Assembly: GCF_016863195.1 (NCBI RefSeq)
Contig: NZ_BOOK01000063.1
Span: 1-54,849, forward strand
DNA from: Paraplanobispora takensis
GTDB taxonomy: Bacteria > Actinomycetota > Actinomycetes > Streptosporangiales > Streptosporangiaceae
DNA length: 54,849 nucleotides
Reading direction: 5' to 3'
Position numbers and translations under genes: made by a program. Positions 1 through 7,363 of the stretch are shown here, piece by piece (position 1 is the stretch's first letter; each line of letters begins with the position of its first letter). The notes under the pieces are model-generated. The model worked only from the letters and a program-made list of their open reading frames with translations, did not search any database and was not told the origin of the DNA.

Positions 1-71
1 AGGACGCCACCGTGTACGCCCCCGCCGACGACGTGACCGGCCAGTCCCGGGACGGGGCGCCGGCCCGCTGA
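1..71 (+). CDS. C-terminal end of an unidentified gene (partial)
   Basis: An open frame enters from the left edge, with its first complete codon at base 3. It reads 22 codons (DATVYAPADDVTGQ...) and ends at TGA 69-71. Codon choice is typical of the neighbours. Too little is visible to name a product. The 141 bases after it (72-212) hold the shared upstream element described at 136-164 and no other gene. Confidence 0.4.
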   Translation, partial: DATVYAPADDVTGQSRDGAPAR

Positions 72-135
72 GCCCGCGCATCCCGGCGGGTTCGTAGGAT
101 GCGGGTCCGTGAGACACGGCCGTCGCACCGTCGTC

Positions 136-164
136 GCATCGTCATCGCATAGCGGATGTATCAA
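136..164 (+). promoter_or_regulatory. Shared upstream element, copy 1 (GCATCGT-N3-CGCATAGCGGATGTATCAA)
   Basis: The 19 bases at 146-164 (CGCATAGCGGATGTATCAA) recur exactly, on the opposite strand, at 10392-10410 upstream of the UvrA-like gene. GCATCGT lies three bases further upstream in both places. The element sits 48 bases before the DUF1801 start codon and has the same orientation to its gene as the other copy. It is probably a promoter or operator shared by the two genes. It is not clearly palindromic, so the class of binding protein is unknown. Confidence 0.6.
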
Positions 165-212
165 CGCCGACGGGCACTCTGGTCTCACACCGGAACGACG
201 AAGGAGAGCACG

Positions 213-650
213 ATGAGCAACGCATACGAGGGATTCACGGCCGAGGAGCGGGCCGCGATGAAGGAGCACGCCAAGGAGCTGAAGGCGGCGGCGCGGCGCA
301 GCCCGGCGGAGAAGGCGGCACAGGCGGAGCGGGACGTGCTTGCGAAGATCGCCGAGATGCAGGACGCGGACCGGGTCCTGGCCGAGCGCGTCCACGCCGT
401 CATCGCGGCCAACGCCCCGGGCCTCGCGCCGAAGCTCTGGTACGGGATGCCCGCCTACGCGCTGGACGGCAAGATCGTCTGCCACTTCCAGCCTGCGGAG
501 AAGTTCAAGACGCGCTACGCGACGTTCACCTTCAGCGACCAGGCGAAGCTGGACGAGGGCGCGATGTGGGCGACCTCCTTCGCCCTGATCGAGATGACGG
601 ACGAGGTGGAGGGGTGGATCGGCACCCTGCTGAAGCAGGCGGTGAGCTGA
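213..650 (+). CDS. DUF1801 (YdhG/YjbR-like fold) domain protein
   Basis: A 145-aa soluble protein. The N-terminal half is charged and helical (about residues 8-60). It is followed by the DUF1801 hallmark LAPKLWYGMPAY (about 70-81), then strands ending in a WIG...LLKQA helix. The family is small, of uncertain biochemical role, and sometimes labelled an iron-chaperone-like fold. ATG 213 is chosen because AAGGAG precedes it at a good distance; an in-frame ATG at 156 lacks one. The gene is monocistronic, faces an amidohydrolase, and lies 48 bases downstream of an element shared with the UvrA-like gene, so co-regulation with that gene is inferred. There is no signal peptide or membrane segment. 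Confidence 0.8.
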   Translation: MSNAYEGFTAEERAAMKEHAKELKAAARRSPAEKAAQAERDVLAKIAEMQDADRVLAERVHAVIAANAPGLAPKLWYGMPAYALDGKIVCHFQPAEKFKTRYATFTFSDQAKLDEGAMWATSFALIEMTDEVEGWIGTLLKQAVS

Positions 651-666
651 GGCACGCCAGCGTGCC
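651..666 (+). terminator. Hairpin directly after the DUF1801 stop
   Basis: GGCACG-CCAG-CGTGCC forms a 6-bp stem with a 4-base loop starting one base after the stop codon. No T-run follows, so it is at best a weak intrinsic terminator between the convergent genes. Confidence 0.3.
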
Positions 667-683
667 GCCGCGCCCGCCTTCCA

Positions 684-722
684 CGTGCAGCGGCTCCCGT
701 CTCCCGCGTGCAGCGGCTCCCG
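684..722. repeat. 16-nt direct repeat
   Basis: CGTGCAGCGGCTCCCG occurs at 684-699 and again at 707-722 in the non-coding gap between two convergent genes. Related GCGGCTCC words continue to about 750. This looks like simple sequence drift rather than a functional site. Confidence 0.6.
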
Positions 723-770
723 GCTCCTCTCCCGCGGCTCCTGCGGCTCCCGCGGTGAGCGGTGCCGCGC

Positions 771-1982
771 TCAGGCGGTCTTCCCCACTCCGGCCACCGG
801 CTGACCGGCCAGGTAGACGGCCAGGGGGCGGCCCACCGCGGTGACGTCACGGGTCGGGTCGCCGTCGACCACCAGCAGGTCGGCGTCGTAGCCGGGCCGT
901 ATGCGGCCCTTGCGCCCGCCCACGCCGCAGGCCTCGGCGGCGGCCGAGGTCGCCGTGGTCAGGACCGCGCCCGCCGGCAGGCCGGAGCGGACGTACTCCT
1001 CGAGGGTGGCCGGCAGCAGCCCGTGCGGCTTGGCCGGGCCGATGCCCGCGTCCGAACCGGCCACCAGGCGCACGCCGCCCCGGTGAAGACGGGCGAGGGC
1101 CTCCTGCAGGACGGCCTCGGTGATGCCTGCGCGCTCGGCCATCGCCACGACCTGCGGCGGCACCACGACCCGCGGATCGGACCCCAGGGTCGCGCAGACC
1201 GCGACCCCGGACTCGGCCAGCTCGGCGAGCAGCGTGTCGTCGAGCCGGACGCCCTCAGGAGTGAGGCACGTGCAGTGCTCGATCCCGTCGACACCCGCCT
1301 CCAGCGCCTGCCGTACCGCCGTGAGCGCGTGGGCGTGGGCGGTGATCGGCAGGCCGAGGGCGTGCGCCTCGGCGACCGCCGCCCGCAGTTCCCCGTCGGT
1401 GAACTGCGGGCGCATCGTGTCGGTGCCGGGGGTCAGCACGCCACCACTCGCCATGATCTTCACGACGTCGGCGCCGCGATCGGCCCGTTGCCGTACGGCC
1501 GCGCGCAGCCCGCTCGCGCCCCGGGCCTGGCCGCCCATCGGCCAGCAGTGGCCGCCCTCGCTGGTGATCGGCGCACCGGCCGCCACGACCGCCGGCAGAC
1601 CCGCTCCGGCATTCGGCCGCCAGGTCAGTACGGCGTCACGGTAGTCGCCCAGGTCGCGCACGGTGGTGACGCCCGCGGCCAGGTGGAGCCCCAGCGACGC
1701 CTCGATTGTGGCCTCCAGCTGCTCCCGCGTGGCCTCGGTGAGCCGGTCGAGCGCACCGGGACCGCTGTCGGCGCACAGGTGCACGTGCGCGTCGATGAGG
1801 CCGGGCAGCACGGTGCCGCCGGGCAGGTCGTGGACCGGCCACCCCTCCGGCGCCGCCGGTCCCGCCTGCACGCCGACGACGCGGTCCTCCTCCACCAGCA
1901 CCACGGTGACCCCGTCGAGCAGCCGCTCCCCGTCGAACACCCGTTCCGCGCGAATCGCCAGAATGCTCACCCGGATCACCAT
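771..1982 (-). CDS. Metal-dependent amidohydrolase family protein
   Basis: About 403 aa, of the imidazolonepropionase / Xaa-Pro-type amidohydrolase superfamily. A small N-terminal beta domain precedes the metal motif LPGLIDAHVHL (HxH), then GVTTVRDLG, VKIMASGG (metal-ligand lysine), ITAHAH and GIEHCT, and near the C-terminus VAGSDAGIG. The C-terminal beta segment ends ...DADLLVVDGDPTRD, typical of the family. These motifs predict a cytosolic TIM-barrel hydrolase acting on cyclic amides or dipeptide-like substrates; the substrate is not determinable. The start is uncertain: ATG 1982 is used, with GTG 1979 and GTG 1970 also in frame and none having a strong ribosome binding site. It lies downstream of, and on the same strand as, the YciI-like gene. 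Confidence 0.85.
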   Translation of the reverse strand: MVIRVSILAIRAERVFDGERLLDGVTVVLVEEDRVVGVQAGPAAPEGWPVHDLPGGTVLPGLIDAHVHLCADSGPGALDRLTEATREQLEATIEASLGLHLAAGVTTVRDLGDYRDAVLTWRPNAGAGLPAVVAAGAPITSEGGHCWPMGGQARGASGLRAAVRQRADRGADVVKIMASGGVLTPGTDTMRPQFTDGELRAAVAEAHALGLPITAHAHALTAVRQALEAGVDGIEHCTCLTPEGVRLDDTLLAELAESGVAVCATLGSDPRVVVPPQVVAMAERAGITEAVLQEALARLHRGGVRLVAGSDAGIGPAKPHGLLPATLEEYVRSGLPAGAVLTTATSAAAEACGVGGRKGRIRPGYDADLLVVDGDPTRDVTAVGRPLAVYLAGQPVAGVGKTA

Positions 1983-2104
1983 AGGCAACGGCGGAAAGCC
2001 GCGAAGAAGGATGGGCCGACAGTGGCGATGATCACATGGCGCCGAGGCCGGCGGGCGTCATGGAAGCGACTGCGGTGAGTGGCGGGGTGGCACGCCCGCA
2101 CCCG

Positions 2105-2653
2105 TCACCGCCGCCCGCCGAACTCCCAGTCGTGGACCTCGATGCCGGCGTACCGGTCCGGGGACAGGAGGGCGCGTGCCGCATCCGGGTCCGGCGCCCG
2201 GACCAGCAGCGCCGTACCCAGCCAGGTCGCGCCGTCGTCGGACAGCAACGGCCCGTACGCGATCAGCTCCTCCCGGCCGGGCGGCGGGACGAGGTCGGCG
2301 GCCTGCCCGGAGCCGAGGCCCAGAACCAGATACCGGTCGCCGCCGTCCCGGCCGCCGGGGAAATCCCACATGGTGCGCCCCAGCACGTTGCTCCACCGGC
2401 GCAACATCACGTCCCGGTACACACCCGCCTGATAGTTGGGCTCGTCGAAGACGAACGCACGGGCGGCGGCGAGATCCGGCAGGTCGACGATGTGCACACT
2501 GCCGGTGGCCGTGTCGCTGCCACGGCCGAAGGTCGGGCCACGAGCGATCATCTCCGCCGCGTACCGGTCCATGTAGGACCAGTGCTCTTCCAGCAGTTCC
2601 TCGCGCAGTGCCGCGGAACCGGGCCGATCGCGGTGATAACAGAAGAACTCCAT
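2105..2653 (-). CDS. YciI-like (YCII) domain protein
   Basis: A 182-aa protein beginning MEFFCYHRDRPGS. It has two ferredoxin-like YCII-type halves. The first contains EELLEEHWSYMDRY...RGPTF and SVHIVDLPDLAAARAFVFDEPNY; the second contains YGPLLSDDGATWLGTALLVRAPDPDAARALLSPDRY. YciI-like proteins are small and often annotated as putative dimeric alpha-beta barrel enzymes; the reaction here is unknown. ATG 2653 fits the family start; the frame is open 31 codons further upstream without homology. The amidohydrolase follows on the same strand about 120 bases downstream, so loose co-transcription is possible. Confidence 0.7.
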   Translation of the reverse strand: MEFFCYHRDRPGSAALREELLEEHWSYMDRYAAEMIARGPTFGRGSDTATGSVHIVDLPDLAAARAFVFDEPNYQAGVYRDVMLRRWSNVLGRTMWDFPGGRDGGDRYLVLGLGSGQAADLVPPPGREELIAYGPLLSDDGATWLGTALLVRAPDPDAARALLSPDRYAGIEVHDWEFGGRR

Positions 2654-2836
2654 GTCGACAGTACCTACCACGGACTGCCGCGTGGTGCCGGACGCCGGCA
2701 GCGGGGTGCCCCTGCTGCCGCGGAGAGACCCCTTCCCCGAATCCACCGGTTCGGCGGATGGGAAATTGTATCCATCGGGGTGACTCTGAATGGTTTACAT
2801 TTAGGCGACCCTGTCCTGGACCAGAGGGGTGTCCTT

Positions 2837-3334
2837 ATGGAGCCGGTTCGCTATCGTCCTTCCGTTTTCGTCCTGAGTCGGCTGATGGAAATCTCGGGTT
2901 ACCTGCGTGACCTCGGAGAGTTCAATATCGGCCCGTTCATGGCCCCTCACATTCCGGAGAACATCCAGGTGGAGCTGAGTGGTATGGGCAACGAGGCCGG
3001 AGTCCGGCGGATGCTGAAAGCGATCCACGCGGAAAGCACGGACGGCAGCATACGGCTGTCCCGCCGACTCGGGCACGCTCTCGACGCACTCAAAACACTA
3101 CAAAGCAAGGCCGATACGGACAATTCCGCAGCCGAGATCCTCCGCGAAAAGCGCAAATACGAATTCAACGAATTCCTGCCCGGCGGGGCCAAGACTCTCA
3201 CCCTGGAGGAGATGCTCAGAGAGCTGAGCACACCGGACCTGCTGGGGGTGACCGCCTGCATGAACTTCCTGGGAGGACAGCTTCAGGATTACGTAGTGGA
3301 GCTGTACAACCGGCCTCCGCTCCCGAAGAAGTAG
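2837..3334 (+). CDS. Orphan helical protein of unknown function, lower-GC gene
   Basis: A 165-aa protein that I do not recognise. It has no signal peptide or membrane helix and looks mostly alpha-helical. Segments include SRLMEISGYLRDLGEF, IPENIQVELSGMGNEAGVRRML, a charged middle (LREKRKYEFNEFLPGG) and LTLEEMLRELSTPDLLGVTA. ATG 2837 is chosen for GAGGGG at 2824-2829; the frame is open back to 2036 but that part is antisense shadow of the YciI-like gene. A TACATT -10-like hexamer lies at 2796-2801 with no good -35. Codons such as AAA, GAA, CTA and ACA make bases 3080-3180 clearly less GC-rich than every neighbour, suggesting recent acquisition. It stands alone between genes of opposite strand. 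Confidence 0.7.
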   Translation: MEPVRYRPSVFVLSRLMEISGYLRDLGEFNIGPFMAPHIPENIQVELSGMGNEAGVRRMLKAIHAESTDGSIRLSRRLGHALDALKTLQSKADTDNSAAEILREKRKYEFNEFLPGGAKTLTLEEMLRELSTPDLLGVTACMNFLGGQLQDYVVELYNRPPLPKK

Positions 3335-3394
3335 GCTCTGCTCCGAGTCCGGACCCGCTCCTGGCCGGGCGGGCCGTTCTCCGGAGCCGGAGGT

Positions 3395-3416
3395 GGGGCC
3401 GGCCGGGGCCGGCCCC
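3395..3416. terminator. GC-rich hairpin between convergent genes
   Basis: GGGGCCGGCC and GGCCGGCCCC lie almost back to back between the orphan gene and the SRPBCC gene, and could form a strong stem. The position between two converging stop codons suggests a bidirectional terminator. No T-run is present. Confidence 0.35.
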
Positions 3417-3422
3417 GACGGG

Positions 3423-3869
3423 TCAGTGCCAGTCGCCGATCCGCACGTCCCGTGGCGCCGGTGCGCCCTCGCCCGTCTCCACCAGGGACTTCAGGCTCAT
3501 CAGGAACGAGCCCCACTTGGTGCTGCAGTGGTGCATGAACTCCACCGGTTCCTTCCAGTCCCGGTGCTTGAACAGCACGATCGTGTAGTCGCCGTTCTGG
3601 TGCAGGTCCCAGTCGATCGTCGTCCCGATCCATTCCTCGGGGCCGTCGACCACCCGCCAGGCCACCCGCTCGGACGGCCGCAGCTCGACGACCTCCATGT
3701 CGAAGCCGCCGACCGGGAAACGGAACTCCAGGACGCCGCCGACGTCGCCGCCGCTCCCCTTCGTGTCGTCGGTCCACCAACCGGCCAGGCCCTCGACGGT
3801 CGTCAGCGCGTCGTACACCTTCTCCGGTGCCGGGGTCTTGATTCCGATCCTGTGCAGGATGTCCGCCAT
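3423..3869 (-). CDS. SRPBCC (AHSA1-like START fold) protein, distal gene of ArsR operon
   Basis: A 148-aa single-domain START/Bet-v-1 fold protein. It begins MADILHRIGIKTPAPEKVYDALTTVEGLAGWWTDD, with the usual WW...D motif near residue 32, and ends with the long C-terminal helix HHCSTKWGSFLMSLKSLVETG that closes the hydrophobic cavity. Family members bind hydrophobic ligands or act as AHSA1-like co-chaperones; the ligand here is unknown. AAGGAG precedes ATG 3869. It is the third gene of an operon with an SRPBCC gene and an ArsR gene, 20 bases after the ArsR stop, so it should be under the same operators. Confidence 0.85.
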   Translation of the reverse strand: MADILHRIGIKTPAPEKVYDALTTVEGLAGWWTDDTKGSGGDVGGVLEFRFPVGGFDMEVVELRPSERVAWRVVDGPEEWIGTTIDWDLHQNGDYTIVLFKHRDWKEPVEFMHHCSTKWGSFLMSLKSLVETGEGAPAPRDVRIGDWH

Positions 3870-3889
3870 CTCGGCTCTCCTTGTTCTCG

Positions 3890-4240
3890 TCAGTCCTGTT
3901 GTGCGCGCTGAATCGCCTCGGCGATCCGCTTGATGCGCTGCAGCCGGGCGTCCCACGCCGACCCGACCGACGCCAGCTGGGCCACCGCGCGGGTGAGCTG
4001 GGCCTCCTCCACCCGGTAACGCTTCTCCCGGCCCGCCGGCGTCGCCCGTACCAGGCCGGCCCGGTCCAGGACGCCGAGGTGCTTGGCCACCGCCTGACGG
4101 GTGACCGGCAGATGCCGGCTCAGCGTGGTCGCGGTGCCGGCGCCCTCGATGAGCAGCAGATCGAGCATCCGGCGCCGGGTCGGGTCCCCGATCGCGGACC
4201 ACAGGTCGTCGTCGACCGTCTCGGCCGCCGCGGTGCTCAC
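3890..4240 (-). CDS. ArsR-family winged-helix repressor
   Basis: A 116-aa protein with one ArsR-type winged helix: LWSAIGDPTRRRMLDLLL (about 13-30), recognition helix RHLPVTRQAVAKHLGVLDRAGLV (about 42-64) and wing AGREKRYRVEE. There are no cysteines of the metal-sensing alpha-3 type, so it is not expected to sense arsenic. This subtype is regularly found with SRPBCC/AHSA1 genes and represses its own operon. Its ATG overlaps the stop of the upstream SRPBCC gene by four bases (ATGA), indicating translational coupling. The likely binding sites are the two GCAACC-N3-GGTTGC palindromes at 4710-4724 and 4755-4769. Confidence 0.9.
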   Translation of the reverse strand: MSTAAAETVDDDLWSAIGDPTRRRMLDLLLIEGAGTATTLSRHLPVTRQAVAKHLGVLDRAGLVRATPAGREKRYRVEEAQLTRAVAQLASVGSAWDARLQRIKRIAEAIQRAQQD

Positions 4241-4698
4241 GACCGCACCTGCAGTGTCGCGACGTACGGCGCCAGCCGCGGCAGATAGAAGTCCCAGCCG
4301 GTGACGTGCTCCCGGTACTGCTGCTCCAGGAGGGCGGCCTCCCAGCCCATCTCGCGGAAGCCGGTCTCGGTCATCTTGAGCAGCGTCCCCCCGCCCGACG
4401 GGGTCAGATCGAAGGTGACCAGCAGCGAGTTGCCCTCCACCGCGACCTCTCCGGCCGGGTGCGTCCAGCGGAAGGAGAACGTCCGCGGCGGTCGCGCGTC
4501 GACGACGGTGAAGGACACCACCGTCCCGTCGGCGTCGCGGTCACCGAAGACGATCTCGCCCGCCGACCCGGGCGCCGGCTCGTACCGGGCGTCGTCCGGC
4601 CACCATCGCCTGAGGTGGTCGGGACTGCTGACCACCGCGAAGACGATCTCCGGCGACGCCTCGATGTAGATCTCCCGCTCGATGGTTCCGAGCTCCAT
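4237..4698 (-). CDS. SRPBCC (AHSA1-like) protein, first gene of ArsR operon
   Basis: A 153-aa START-fold protein. It begins MELGTIEREIYIEASPEIVFAVVSSPDHLRRWWPDDARYEP, with the family's WW..D motif, and has the conserved FSFRWTHP strand, LLKMTETGF strand and C-terminal helix REHVTGWDFYLPRLAPYVA. ATG 4698 has an excellent AGGAGG site; the frame extends 20 codons further through the operator region without homology. It is the promoter-proximal member of the SRPBCC-ArsR-SRPBCC operon. It is more like the classic AHSA1/DUF1768-free ATPase-activator group than the distal paralogue, and the pair share little sequence. Confidence 0.87.
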   Translation of the reverse strand: MELGTIEREIYIEASPEIVFAVVSSPDHLRRWWPDDARYEPAPGSAGEIVFGDRDADGTVVSFTVVDARPPRTFSFRWTHPAGEVAVEGNSLLVTFDLTPSGGGTLLKMTETGFREMGWEAALLEQQYREHVTGWDFYLPRLAPYVATLQVRS

Positions 4699-4709
4699 GA
4701 CACCCTCCT

Positions 4710-4724
4710 GCAACCTTTGGTTGC
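4710..4724 (-). promoter_or_regulatory. Putative ArsR operator 1 (GCAACC-TTT-GGTTGC)
   Basis: A perfect palindrome with six-base arms around three bases, extendable by one base each side (4709-4725). It lies directly against the AGGAGG ribosome binding site of the first SRPBCC gene and just downstream of a TAGCCT -10-like hexamer. A bound repressor here would block initiation or early elongation. The same arms recur 45 bp upstream. Confidence 0.7.
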
Positions 4725-4754
4725 ATATCAGGCTATGCGACGGACCGCCATTGC

Positions 4755-4769
4755 GCAACCATCGGTTGC
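4755..4769 (-). promoter_or_regulatory. Putative ArsR operator 2 and core promoter of the SRPBCC-ArsR operon
   Basis: GCAACC-ATC-GGTTGC, with arms identical to operator 1, centred 45 bp away. On the minus strand TTGCGC, overlapping this site, is followed by 17 bases and TAGCCT, a plausible -35/-10 pair. Operator 2 would then cover the -35 and operator 1 the start of transcription. The stop codon of the small membrane-protein gene ends at 4771, right beside it. Confidence 0.65.
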
Positions 4770-4770
4770 A

Positions 4771-5139
4771 TTAAGTCGTGTCCTGGCTCACCGAACCCGT
4801 AGGAGAGGACCGGGAACCTCCGGGGTTACTCGCTGAGCGAGCGATCGATCGCCGTCGAGACCGCCAGGGGGACGGCTGGCCGTAGCCCCAGAAGTAGAGG
4901 GCCAGCGCGAGCGAGACGAACCCCGTCGCGGTCGATTCGGAGGCGTTCGGGATCTCGGCCGCGAACGCGACCCCGGCCACCACGACGAGCAGCGCCGTCA
5001 GCCACCAGGCCGGATGCCAGGGAAGGCGCAGCGGGCCGATCTTCTTCCAGCCGGCCTCCGTCTCGCCGTGCGTGCCCGTCGGCTTCCTCCCCGTCCCGTC
5101 ACCCGTGCCTGCGCGGCCTGTCGTCACCTTGCCGGTCAT
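4771..5139 (-). CDS. Small membrane protein, possibly frameshifted at its C-terminus
   Basis: A 122-aa product with a charged Gly/Thr-rich N-terminus (1-38) and two membrane helices, WWLTALLVVVAGVAFAA (about 47-63) and ATGFVSLALALYFWGYG (about 72-88). The last 30 residues are Arg/Ser-rich and atypical. If one base were added in the C-run at about 4871-4875, the reading would instead end ...LAVSTAIDRSLSE at a stop at 4825-4827, which looks like a normal tail. The gene starts eight bases after the M20 peptidase stop, so the two are likely co-transcribed. No clear ribosome binding site; coupling to the upstream gene is probable. Function unknown. Confidence 0.55.
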   Translation of the reverse strand: MTGKVTTGRAGTGDGTGRKPTGTHGETEAGWKKIGPLRLPWHPAWWLTALLVVVAGVAFAAEIPNASESTATGFVSLALALYFWGYGQPSPWRSRRRSIARSASNPGGSRSSPTGSVSQDTT

Positions 5140-5146
5140 GCAGCGA

Positions 5147-6607
5147 TCATGGTGATGGCGTCTTGTGAACGGCTTGAGCCCGGCTGGGCCCGGCCTGCCC
5201 GCCCGTCAGGGTCTCGGCGAGTTCGGGCCACAGGAACGCCATCGTGGCCGATCCCTTGAGCAGCGCGTCGATGTCGGCCCGCTCGTCGCTGTCGTGCCAG
5301 CGGTCCTGGGGCAGGCCGGTGCCGAAGAAGATCACCGGCGCCCCCAGGGCGCCGGACAGCAGGCTGGCCGGGCCACTGCCGCCGTTGCGCATCCACCCGG
5401 CCACCGGGGCGCCGAAGCCGCGTTCCATCGCCCGGCCCAGCGCGTCCAGCGCCGGATGGTCCGGCGGGGTGCGGTACGGCTCCTGCGCCGCATCCAGCGA
5501 GATGCTCAGGGCATAGGCGACCTTGTCGCCGATCCGCTCGGCGACCCAGGTCTTCAACTGCTCGGCCGCCTCGGCCGCTTTCTGCTCCGGCACCAGCCGC
5601 AGGTTCACATCCACCGAGGCCACCGAGGGGATCGCGCCCCGCGAGGGCCCGTCGGGGTCGCCGCCGACGAAGGCGAGGATGTCCACCGCCGGGCGGGTCC
5701 AGACCCGCTCCAGCACGCTGTAGCCGTCCTCGCCGCCGACCGTGCGGGTCTCGGTGCGCTCCAGCCAGTCGGCGTCGCTGTAGGGCAGGGCGTTGATCGC
5801 ATCCCGCTCCTGCGGCGACAGCTCGACCACCCGGTCGTAGAAGCCGGGCAGCGTCACCCGGCCGCGCTCGTCGTACAGCTGAGCCAGCAGCTTGCACAGC
5901 TCGGCGCAGGGATTGGGCGCCACCCCGGAGACGGCCCCGCTGTGGACGTCCCGGTACGGCCCGAACACCTCCAGCCTGGCACTGAGCATGCCGCGCAGCC
6001 CGGTGCAGAGCGCCGGCGCCTCCAGCGACCACAGCAGCGTGTCGGACAGCATGATCAGGTCGGCGCCGAGCTCGTCGCGGTGGTCGTCCAGCAGCGCGGC
6101 CAGATGCGGGGAGCCGATCTCCTCCTCGCCCTCCACCAGCAGCTTGAGGTTGACCGGCGGCGCGCCGAGGCCGCTGGTGGCCAGGTGGGCGCGCAGCCCC
6201 CACAGGTGGGCCAGCACCTGGCCCTTGGCGTCGGAGGCGCCGCGGCCGTACATCATGCCGTCGCGCACCTGCGGCTCGAACGGCAGCGACTCCCCCCAGA
6301 CGTCGGCGCGTACGGCGCGCACGTCGTGGTGGCTGTAGATGAGCACGGTCGGCGCGCCCGGCGCGGCGCACCAGGCGGCGTACACCGCCGGGGCGCCGTC
6401 CTCGGTCTGCCACAGCTCCACCGAGGGGAAGCCGATCTCGCGCAGCCGGCCGGTCAGCCAGTTGGCCGAGCGCAGCATGTCCATGCCGTGCCCGGGTTCG
6501 GAGGAGACCGAGGCGATGCGCACCCAGTCACCGAGCTCGCGCAGGAACTCCTGGCGATGCCCGTCCAGGAACCGCCGTACCGCCCCGTCGCCGCCGTCTG
6601 CCGTCAT
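5147..6607 (-). CDS. M20 family dipeptidase / zinc peptidase
   Basis: A 486-aa cytosolic metallopeptidase of the M20 (CNDP/DapE-like dipeptidase) family. Ligand motifs are visible in order: SHHDV (about 92-96), GRGASDAKG with metal-bridging Asp about 126, EGEEEIGS with the catalytic Glu pair, LSDTLLW, and the C-terminal RWHDSDE. The lid dimerisation domain lies between, with RDVHSGAVSG and NP.ELCKLLA. The predicted activity is hydrolysis of short peptides or N-acyl amino acids. ATG 6607 is used because homology begins there; the frame stays open another 99 codons. It heads a two-gene unit with the small membrane protein. Confidence 0.88.
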   Translation of the reverse strand: MTADGGDGAVRRFLDGHRQEFLRELGDWVRIASVSSEPGHGMDMLRSANWLTGRLREIGFPSVELWQTEDGAPAVYAAWCAAPGAPTVLIYSHHDVRAVRADVWGESLPFEPQVRDGMMYGRGASDAKGQVLAHLWGLRAHLATSGLGAPPVNLKLLVEGEEEIGSPHLAALLDDHRDELGADLIMLSDTLLWSLEAPALCTGLRGMLSARLEVFGPYRDVHSGAVSGVAPNPCAELCKLLAQLYDERGRVTLPGFYDRVVELSPQERDAINALPYSDADWLERTETRTVGGEDGYSVLERVWTRPAVDILAFVGGDPDGPSRGAIPSVASVDVNLRLVPEQKAAEAAEQLKTWVAERIGDKVAYALSISLDAAQEPYRTPPDHPALDALGRAMERGFGAPVAGWMRNGGSGPASLLSGALGAPVIFFGTGLPQDRWHDSDERADIDALLKGSATMAFLWPELAETLTGGQAGPSRAQAVHKTPSP

Positions 6608-6792
6608 AACGGCGAGGCTAGGCGGGCGGGCGCCGATCCCGTCCGGGCGACATGCCGTTTTGCCAGAGGATGGCGCCCCCGCGCGTTCACCGTCGGCCGT
6701 CCCGGACCTCGTGGCCGGCCCGAACCGCTGGGCCGGCTCGCCGATGGCCAGCTCCTCGCTTGACTTCATGTGTACATTGACCGGCACGGTGA

Positions 6793-7179
6793 TGGCATGA
6801 TCAAGACATCGATCGCGGTCACCCGCGTGGCCGGCTCCTGCGTGCTGCCGGAGACGAGACCGCGGCCGTCGCGTTCGGCGCGATGATGCGCGCCCTGCCC
6901 TCACCGGCCCTCGCGTTCGGCGCGATCTCGGTCGGCGGGCCGGGCGACCGGCTCCCCGTCACCCGAGGTGATCGGCTGGCCTGGGTCAACCGGCCGGACG
7001 GGCTGCTGGAGGCGGTTCGCTCGATGGACCTGCCCGACGCGCCGGGCGTCGCCTACCTCGCCGGTGAGGCGCGCACCTGCCAGGCCGTGCGGGGCCACCT
7101 GGTGAGCGAGCGCGGCTGGTCGCGCCGGGACGTCGTGGTGAAACCGTTCTGGGCACCGGGACGGCGCGGCATGGACTGA
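6793..7179 (+). pseudogene. C-terminal remnant of a siderophore-interacting protein (SIP / FAD-binding 9 family)
   Basis: The open frame from 6793 reads ...LLRAAGDETAAVAFGAMMRALP... then SMDLPDAPGVAYLAGEARTCQAVRGHLV and ends VVVKPFWAPGRRGMD. This is the C-terminal NAD(P)H-binding half of ferric-siderophore reductases: the GDETA and AGEA..CQAVR..L motifs and the PFWAPGRRG-type ending. The N-terminal FAD-binding barrel is missing; the frame closes at the TGA at 6790-6792. Fragments at about 6680-6790 (RAFTVGR in one frame, LDF in another) may be decayed remains of it. ATG 6883 could start a 98-aa product, but that would lack the flavin domain. I infer a decaying gene. Confidence 0.65.
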
Positions 7180-7363
7180 CACCGGACGCCGCCGCCACCT
7201 CTCCGCGGCATCAGCGGATGCCGGTGACCGCGAAGGCCGGCGCGGGCGGAGGAGACAGCGGTGAGGAGCGGGGAGACCGAGGTGTTCGCGCTGTGGCAGG
7301 GCCGTGGAGCAACCGGGTGGCGTCACGCTGCGTCTACTGTATGTGTCGTATCGAAAGCACTGC

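Noticed and set aside
762-2078. A 438-codon frame opposite the amidohydrolase
   Set aside because: Antisense shadow; the amidohydrolase motifs on the minus strand are unambiguous.
5137-5150. A four-codon frame (ATG ATC GCT GCA TGA) bridging the M20 and membrane-protein genes by overlapping stops and starts
   Set aside because: Too short to judge; the overlaps may be chance in this sequence, though it could aid coupling.
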